From Persicaria tinctoria (Eukaryota > Streptophyta > Magnoliopsida > Caryophyllales > Polygonaceae), in assembly GCA_037127255.1 (NCBI GenBank), contig JBANSL010000010.1, positions 33,954,120 to 34,018,119 on the forward strand: a stretch of 64,000 bases of DNA, in the 5' to 3' direction. Of this stretch, positions 58,646 to 64,000 are shown piece after piece; position 1 is the first letter of the stretch, and the number at the start of each line of letters is the position of its first letter. The notes below the pieces were generated by a model that was not told where the DNA came from, did not search any database, and saw nothing but the letters and a program-made list of their open reading frames with translations. Made by a program: the position numbers and the translations under genes.

Positions 58646-61600
58646 CTACTGCAGAGATCGAATGTAGCCCATGAAATGCTCGTACATCTGGTCTAGCTGG
58701 GGATGCCCGACCAATGCCTGAATGGCATGGGTCATCTCGTCGACCCGGGCCTGGCGAGCAGCAGTCTCAGAATCAACCTCATCCCCATCCCCATCTGCTC
58801 CGATGTCGTCGTCTGGGTGGGTAGGCGCAGCCGGAGGAGCACCAGGTAGTACCACTGTCGTGGGCAACACATGACCTCGACTCTGTGACTGGAACCAAGC
58901 GAGGTAGTCAGCTGTGACGCCTCCCTGACAGCTCTCGATCGTCCTCCTGTGACCAGTGACAGGGTAGAATCTCTCATCGTCCTGAGCTGCCCAACGGTGG
59001 TGCTGCATGTCGAACGTCAAGATGTAACGCCTCTGCAGGCGAAACGGGCGCTGCATGAAAGACGGAGGGATGACGACCAATGGCTGCTCCTGCACGCGGC
59101 CAAACTGTCGGAGCACCCGGTCTGGCATGTACGGCTCAAAGATGCCACAGAATCTGAGGGTGCCTCGATAGGTGGAGGAGCGAAACTGACTAGCGAAATC
59201 CAAGTCTCTGCCGAAAGGCATCCACTTGACCTATGTTCAGAAAATGATATAAGGAAAACAATCTTACTCGACATATGTAGTTAAAATCAAAGAAAGTTAT
59301 AAACAGGTTACCTTATCGATGGTCATGCGCTCAAGTTGTGCTCGAAGCTTCTTCTCCCTCTTGCGCCTCGTCTTGTCGTTCCCCCTGATCTCGGCCGTCG
59401 ACGGGTCGAACCGTGCCATGTATCGGGGATCATGATCAAATGCATCACTGTCCGAGCGAAGACGGCCCGCAAAACAAGGGAAGTACGACCAGATCCATGC
59501 CTGAAAATTATAAACCATTAGAGCACTTATTAAATGTAAATCGCAAGCAGAGGAACGTATTTACAGTATTAAAGAAATGTGTTACCTGCAACAGTGCAGC
59601 ACACCCACGTAGACCTCTGGCATCGCCTCTCGTGGCCTCCCCTAATCCCCGGTAAAGGTAGGCAAGCACTCCTGCTCCCCAAGCTAGTCTCCCGGCGTGC
59701 GGCAAATCCCAAACTAGCCCGAACAACGAGAAGTGTACGCGGCTCTGGGACTTGTCGATGAAGAGTGTCGCACCCAGCAGCGTAGCCAAGAAAGAAACGG
59801 AGAGGTCGTGCTGCCACTGTATGCTCCCTGGCACTACGCCATCTGGGGTAAGGTCGGGCCACTGCTCCCGACGGTGGCCGTGCCTCTCCTCCCACCACCC
59901 CGTCAACTCCGGGATGGCAAAACCACAAGCATTCCTATGCTTCTTCAGCACAGCCGGGGTCCAACCAAATAAATCCTGCAGTAGAGGCTCCAGCTGTAGT
60001 GGAAGATAGTCAGGGAGAGGCTCGCAAGGCAGTCCCTCAATCGGCAGCCCCATCAGACAGACGACGTCGTGGAGGGTGATGGTCATCTCGCCCCATGGAA
60101 AGTGGAAAGAGTTCGTCTCCGGCTGCCAGTGCTCTATGAACACAGTCAACAACTGGGCATTCACTCCGTCCCAGTTCAAATCAAGCAGCCCAAGTAGACC
60201 AGACTGAGCTGCCGCCTGCACCCATGTCCCTGGACCCTCGTACATGTAGTACCTGAACGGATGGAGGTGTGAAGCCCGATGATGAACCTTCAGCAATTTA
60301 TGCCGATAGGTCGGGTCCGTCCATAGTAGCTGAGCCCTATGGTTCCTAAACGAGACCAACAGATCTCCTGGAGGCAAGTCGCCATCAGGGTGCTCATCGT
60401 CCCCCTCCTCCTGCTCCTGAGCCTCCTCCTCCCGGTCGCCCGCCTCCTCCTGCTGGTCGCCCCCCTCCTCCTCCTCGTCGCCCCCCTCCTCCTGCTCCTG
60501 AGCCTCCTCCTCCTCCTCCTGGTCACCCCCCTCCTCCTGCTCCTAAGCCTCATGCTCCTCGTCACTCTCGTCATCGAGGTCCTCCTGCTCGAACTCAAGA
60601 TCCTTCGGTATATCCGCAGGCTCCTCCTGTGTGACATCCGCCCCCACAGCAGGTGTGAGGCAGTCAGATGCTGCTGCGATGACCGCATCCCAAGCAGCGT
60701 CTCCATGAGCGTGTCCGGAAGTACTCGCACCAGCCATATGATCTGACGCCGGCTGCGCTGGCGGTTCTATGTCCATCAAAACATGTGATGTGGGCTCCCC
60801 AGATGTATGCATGTGGAAGAACGTACGGTCATCGTCAGTACCGTCCTCCGGCCTGAACGGTGGCGGGGCTGTATCAGGCTGAACCGCCGTATCTCTGACG
60901 GTCAAAGTCTCCTGCTCCGCCATAGCCATGAGATCTGACACCGTCTGCGAAGACGAGTCAGTGATGATGACCTCCTCCGGACGGGCGCCCTCTGCTGCAT
61001 CTGGAGGCGCATTGCGGTCTCGCCCGAGAACGACGCGAAAACTCCCGTCGTCCTGTCTCATCCGAGAATCCTATTAAAATAATTTATTACAGTAGTTCAC
61101 TGTAAACAACTTCATTTGTAATAATTTGTTTCTATAATTTCTTTTTTGTTTGTTTCGTCAAATTGCATTCAAATTAAAGTAGTTATTTTGTAACAATTTA
61201 TCTTCAATATATTGTGCATTCAAATTAAACAGGGTTCACTTAATTTCTTCTAATACATTTTATTTTGTAACAATTTTTTATAAGAACTATTATTTTTTAA
61301 CAATTTTGTTTCTATAATTTGGCGCTGGACATTAAAGTAGTTATTTTGTAACAATTTATCTTCAATATATTGTGCATTCAAATTAAACAAGGTTCACTTA
61401 ATTTTTTGTAATACATTTTATTTTGTAACAATTTTTTATAAGAACTATTATTTTTTAACAATTTTGTTTCTATAATTTCGCGTTGGAAATTAAAGTAGTT
61501 ATTTTGTAATAATTTATCTTAAATAGTGCATTCAAATTAAACAAGGTTCACTTATCCGATTCATACGATAAACTTATTCGTTATAAAATTCAACAAATAA

Positions 61601-62044
61601 ATAAGAAAATAAAATGAAAAATAAAATAAATAAAATAAAACTAACCGATGGCGTACTCGTCAGGGGAGAAACCTCCTGCGTCCGCCTCTTCCGACCACCA
61701 CCGCCATCACCTGCGGTCCTCCCGGCGCCACCACCACCACGGGCACGGCCAACACCACCAGCACCCAGCCCCGCTCCTCGGCCACCAGCAGCGAGCCCCG
61801 CGTCTCGACCACCAACAGCCACCGCGCCTCGGCCGCCTCCTGGCCCTCTGCCCCCATCACCGCCGCCTCGTCGTCCTCCTCGGCCTCCCCGTCCTCCTGC
61901 CCCTGGAACCTCTCGCCCAGATCCGACCTCGCCACGGCCACGGCCTGACCCTCTGCCCCCATCACCACCGCCTCCTGGCCCTCTGCCCCCATCACCTCCG
62001 CCTCCTCGGCCTCCTGGCCCTCCGCCTCCTCTGGATCTCACCAT
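58646..62044 (-). CDS. Plant mobile domain (PMD) protein with RGG-rich N-terminus, one in-frame stop
   Basis: Four minus-strand exons: 61646-62044, 59586-61070, 59312-59500, 58646-59230. All have GT-AG borders and consistent phase, giving 885 codons. Exon 1 is almost pure Gly/Arg (GGRGPGG, RGG-like). Exon 2 has an acidic Glu/Gln/Gly repeat tract and then the PMD core: GLLGLLDLNWDGVNAQLLTVF, WQPETNSFHFPWGEMTITL.DVVCLMGLPIEG, and an internal W..ERHGHRREQW. Exons 3-4 complete the domain (AWIWSYFPCFAGRL, YRGTLRFCGIFEPYMPDRVLRQFG) and end in an acidic and helical tail. PMD proteins such as MAIN/MAIL1 act in silencing and RNA processing in Arabidopsis, and many PMD copies are carried by transposons. 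A TAG at 60545-60543 interrupts the Glu-rich repeat, so this copy may be inactive or read through. Confidence 0.8.
61170..61560. repeat. 158-bp tandem repeat in intron 1 of the PMD gene
   Basis: The word 'aaagtagttattttgta' recurs at about 61176, 61334 and 61492, giving about 2.4 highly similar copies of a 158-bp AT-rich unit. Confidence 0.85.
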
Positions 62045-62141
62045 TGATTCGCTATCAATCGATCTCGCTCCCAATTGAACCTCGGCCAATCGATCTCGCT
62101 CCCAATTTGCAGATCCGCTCTCGTGTGGAGGAAGAAGAATT

Positions 62142-62369
62142 ACGACGTCCAATTCGATGTTGTGTTTTATACACCCAACACAACAACGTCGAATTCGACG
62201 TTGCCCTCCTCCTGGACCCTTCAACTTACAACGTCGAATTAGACGTTGTACACAGCTGGGCCCTTCAACTTACAACGTCTATTTTGACGTTGTGCACAGC
62301 TGGGCCCTTCAACATACAACGTCTATTTTGACGTTGTACTTCAAATTACAACGTCCATTTAGACGTTGT
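62142..62369. promoter_or_regulatory. Middle cluster of ACGT palindromes, upstream of the PMD gene
   Basis: Six sites are seen, at about 62142-62163, 62183-62204, 62228-62249, 62272-62293, 62316-62337 and 62348-62369, spaced about 32-45 bp. The best are CAACGTCGAATTCGACGTTG-like. The cluster ends about 100 bp upstream of the PMD start codon, in the promoter position for the minus-strand gene. Confidence 0.8.
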
Positions 62370-62613
62370 ATTTATCCTTTTTTTTTAATTCAACTGCAAA
62401 TTAAATAAAATACATTATTTGGACATTTAGATCATTGAAATTAACTTGGCATATTTCATAAATAAATAAAATACATTATTTGCACAGTTTAGTTCGTTGC
62501 AATTGAAAATTATAATACATATTGTACATAAAATACATAAATAAAACGATAATACATAATTACTTATGAAACGATAAAATACATAAATGAAACGATAATA
62601 CATTGGGAAAATG
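62370..62613. other. AT-rich spacer
   Basis: No gene is seen. Short repeats of 'aaaatacataaat(g/a)aaacgat' occur here and on the far side of the foldback element. Confidence 0.45.
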
Positions 62614-63140
62614 GCAGAAAACCACCCCTTAAATATGGGTCTTTGCAGAAAACCACCCCTTAAAAATGAAATTGCAGAAAACCACCCCTTAAACCCATTT
62701 TGTAGGTAAATCACCACCCACAACCTTTTTCCCCGTTAGGTTTTCGTTTAAAACGGTGAAAATTCATTTTTACCCCTCGCTTTTAATGTTATTATATTGA
62801 GAGAAAAATGTATGAATTGAAATAAATTAATAAAATATATTTATCTATCCTTTTTAATGTTATTTTGATAGAATAACATACCTTTTTCTCTCATTAAACG
62901 AGATGGATAAATATATTTTTATTAATTTATTTCAATTCATACATTTTTCTCTCATTATAATAACATTAAAAGGGAGGGGTAAAATGACTTTTCACCGTTT
63001 TAAACGCCAACCTAACGGAAAAAAGGGTTGTGGGTGGCGATTTACCTACAAAATGGGTTTAAGGGGTGGTTTTCTGCAATTTCATTTTTAAGGGGTGGTT
63101 TTCTGCAAAGACCCATATTTAAGGGGTGGTTTTCTGCCAT
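62614..63140. mobile_element. Mutator-like foldback element
   Basis: The ends GGGAAAATGGCAGAAAACCA and TGGTTTTCTGCCATTTTACC match the termini of 16569-17271 in type. The whole 530 bp folds into a near-perfect hairpin, including repeated AACCACCCCTTAAA words. The target duplication is not clean. It has no coding capacity. Confidence 0.75.
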
Positions 63141-63146
63141 TTTACC

Positions 63147-63362
63147 TATATAAATTACTTATGAAACGATAAAATACATAAATGAAACGATAATACATAT
63201 TGTACATACGCCGGTCTCCGGGCACCTCTATCTCTCAAAAACCCTTCCGACATAATCAAGAATGAAAACGATAATACATATATTACATACGCCGATCTCC
63301 GGTTACCCCCCCCCCCCTTGAAAATACATATATTACATACATTACATACGATAAGTCTACAA
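63147..63362. other. AT-rich spacer with C-tract
   Basis: It holds short direct repeats ('acgataatacatattgtacatacgccg' in variant form at about 63190 and 63267) and a C-tract at about 63306-63318. No gene is seen. Confidence 0.45.
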
Positions 63363-63851
63363 CTACGTGGTGTTAACGCCACTGGGTGTACAACTACCAA
63401 CAGACTCATCTAGATTGGTAGAAATGTCGATCTCTACGTCGATGAACGCGTACGATCGCAACCTATCGTTTCCCGGACCCACCACCCTCTCAATTACGTA
63501 CGTTGTAACTTCACGGATACAATGTCGACATACATCGGCGTAGAACGTGTCCAGCATTTCCGTAATGCCTCTGCCCATGTCGGATAGGTAGGCCTCTCGG
63601 TCGTTTGTATAAATCTCCGTGTCGTAGTGGCATCCGAACTCCCCCGCAACCGATCTCCTTGAGCCACTCTGACATGAGATGCGGAAAAGGCAGCATGGGA
63701 ATGCCCCGTTGTACCTCCGGTGTTGGCAGTTGCAGTCGCTGGCATCGGGTGGATAACGGTGTTTCGTCCCTCTAATCTGATAGTTGATCCCATCGGACGT
63801 TTCTGCGTCTTTTATGAAGTAAGTGGGAAGTCTACGATTGGGGGCCGCCAT
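63363..63851 (-). CDS. Small Cys-containing protein of the PMD element, right copy
   Basis: A 162-codon minus-strand ORF. It has DCNCQHRRYNGAFPCCLF followed by RISC, a GCHYD motif, and TFYADVCRHC before a TTYVIERVVG strand. It is a diverged paralogue of the 57911-58333 protein, with the same cysteine spacing in the core. It points inward from the right side of the unit as its partner does from the left. Function unknown. It is open and uninterrupted, which suggests recent selection or recent origin. Confidence 0.55.
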   Translation of the reverse strand: MAAPNRRLPTYFIKDAETSDGINYQIRGTKHRYPPDASDCNCQHRRYNGAFPCCLFRISCQSGSRRSVAGEFGCHYDTEIYTNDREAYLSDMGRGITEMLDTFYADVCRHCIREVTTYVIERVVGPGNDRLRSYAFIDVEIDISTNLDESVGSCTPSGVNTT

Positions 63852-63932
63852 TAGGTAGTAATAGTGTGGAAGGGTTTGTGGTGGATGGAGTGTGGGTGTG
63901 GGTGTGGGTGGCTTTTATAGGCACTTGAGCAT

Positions 63933-63984
63933 ACAACGTTTAATTCAACGTTGCAAGGGTTTTGCAACGTTGGATTGAACGTTG
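63933..63984. repeat. Right cluster of ACGT palindromes
   Basis: Two sites (63933-63954 and 63963-63984) of the CAACGTT-N-AACGTTG type lie 82 bp upstream of the minus-strand start codon at 63851. The window ends here, so the cluster may continue. Confidence 0.75.
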
Positions 63985-64000
63985 CAACGGGGAACCCTAG

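Larger units (their letters stand above)
57511..64000. mobile_element. Large PMD-bearing DNA transposon-like unit (right end outside window)
   Basis: The left end at about 57511 (CGTTCCCTATATACACCGCA) matches the ends of the element at 48866-50091. Inside are a small plus-strand gene (57911-58333), the minus-strand PMD gene (62044-58646) and a paralogue of the first gene on the minus strand (63851-63363). Clusters of a 22-bp ACGT palindrome precede each gene. A foldback element (62614-63140) is inserted. The complementary right terminus is not reached before 64000, and no transposase of a known superfamily is visible. That the parts form one unit is inferred. Confidence 0.6.

Noticed and set aside
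59569..59928. Additional minus-strand and plus-strand ORFs inside the PMD exon
   Set aside because: They are alternative frames of GC-rich PMD coding sequence with no motifs of their own.
60339..60746. Leu-rich plus-strand ORF that looks like a membrane protein
   Set aside because: It is the complement of the Glu-rich repeat (GAG codons read as CTC) of the PMD gene.
61614..62331. Pro/His-rich plus-strand ORFs opposite the first PMD exon
   Set aside because: They are complements of the Gly/Arg-rich exon. The minus strand has splice sites that join in phase to the PMD domain.

Overview
The window is nuclear DNA from a flowering plant, probably a eudicot. This is inferred from GT-AG split genes coding typical plant proteins (a PH/RCC1/FYVE/BRX protein, plastid-type PurM, FIS1, a PTM-type DDT/PHD protein), from Stowaway, Tourist, hAT and Mutator-like elements, and from L1-type LINEs. 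Four host genes were rebuilt exon by exon: PRAF-type RCC1/FYVE protein (+, 8654-14208, 9 exons, 1100 aa), FIS1 (-, 15223-16455, 4 exons, 166 aa), PURM/AIR synthetase (+, 17634-19743, 8 exons, 401 aa), and a PTM-like chromatin protein (+, 27290-36035, at least 9 exons, about 1610 aa if one extra 319-bp segment is spliced out). PRAF and FIS1 are convergent. FIS1 and PURM are divergent and share a 1.2-kb promoter region that a 703-bp Mutator-like foldback element has entered.

Layout. 1-8.0 kb: AT-rich intergenic DNA with nested hAT-like, foldback and Stowaway elements and an old LINE tail. 8.0-19.8 kb: three compact genes. 19.8-27.2 kb: repeats, a diverged LTR plus primer-binding site, a Tourist-like element. 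27.3-36.1 kb: the PTM-like gene. 36.6-37.4 kb: a poly(A)-tailed retroelement copy (-). 38.5-44.0 kb: a structurally complete, recent LTR retrotransposon (614-bp LTRs, TSD CCCTT) whose interior is almost wholly a tandem-repeat array with no gag-pol. 44.8-52.5 kb: a full-length L1 LINE (18-bp TSD) with a decayed ORF2, interrupted by a 1226-bp DNA element. 52.5-56.1 kb: two 5'-truncated LINE tails, a Stowaway and a hAT-like element. 56.2-57.5 kb: a second Mutator-like foldback element.

57.5-64.0 kb is the most novel part: one end and most of a large DNA transposon-like unit. It carries a 4-exon plant mobile domain (PMD) gene with an RGG-rich N-terminus, and two paralogous small Cys-containing genes that face inward from the two sides. 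Directly upstream of each of the three start codons lie clusters of a 22-bp imperfect ACGT palindrome. The 1226-bp insertion in the LINE has the same terminal motif (CTATATACACCGCAAAT) and its own arrays of a related palindrome, so it is probably a non-autonomous relative.

A second theme is short direct tandem duplication (20 to 320 bp) in genes, introns and transposons alike. The clearest case, in the PTM-like gene, breaks the frame but also creates a potential new intron of exactly the duplicated length.
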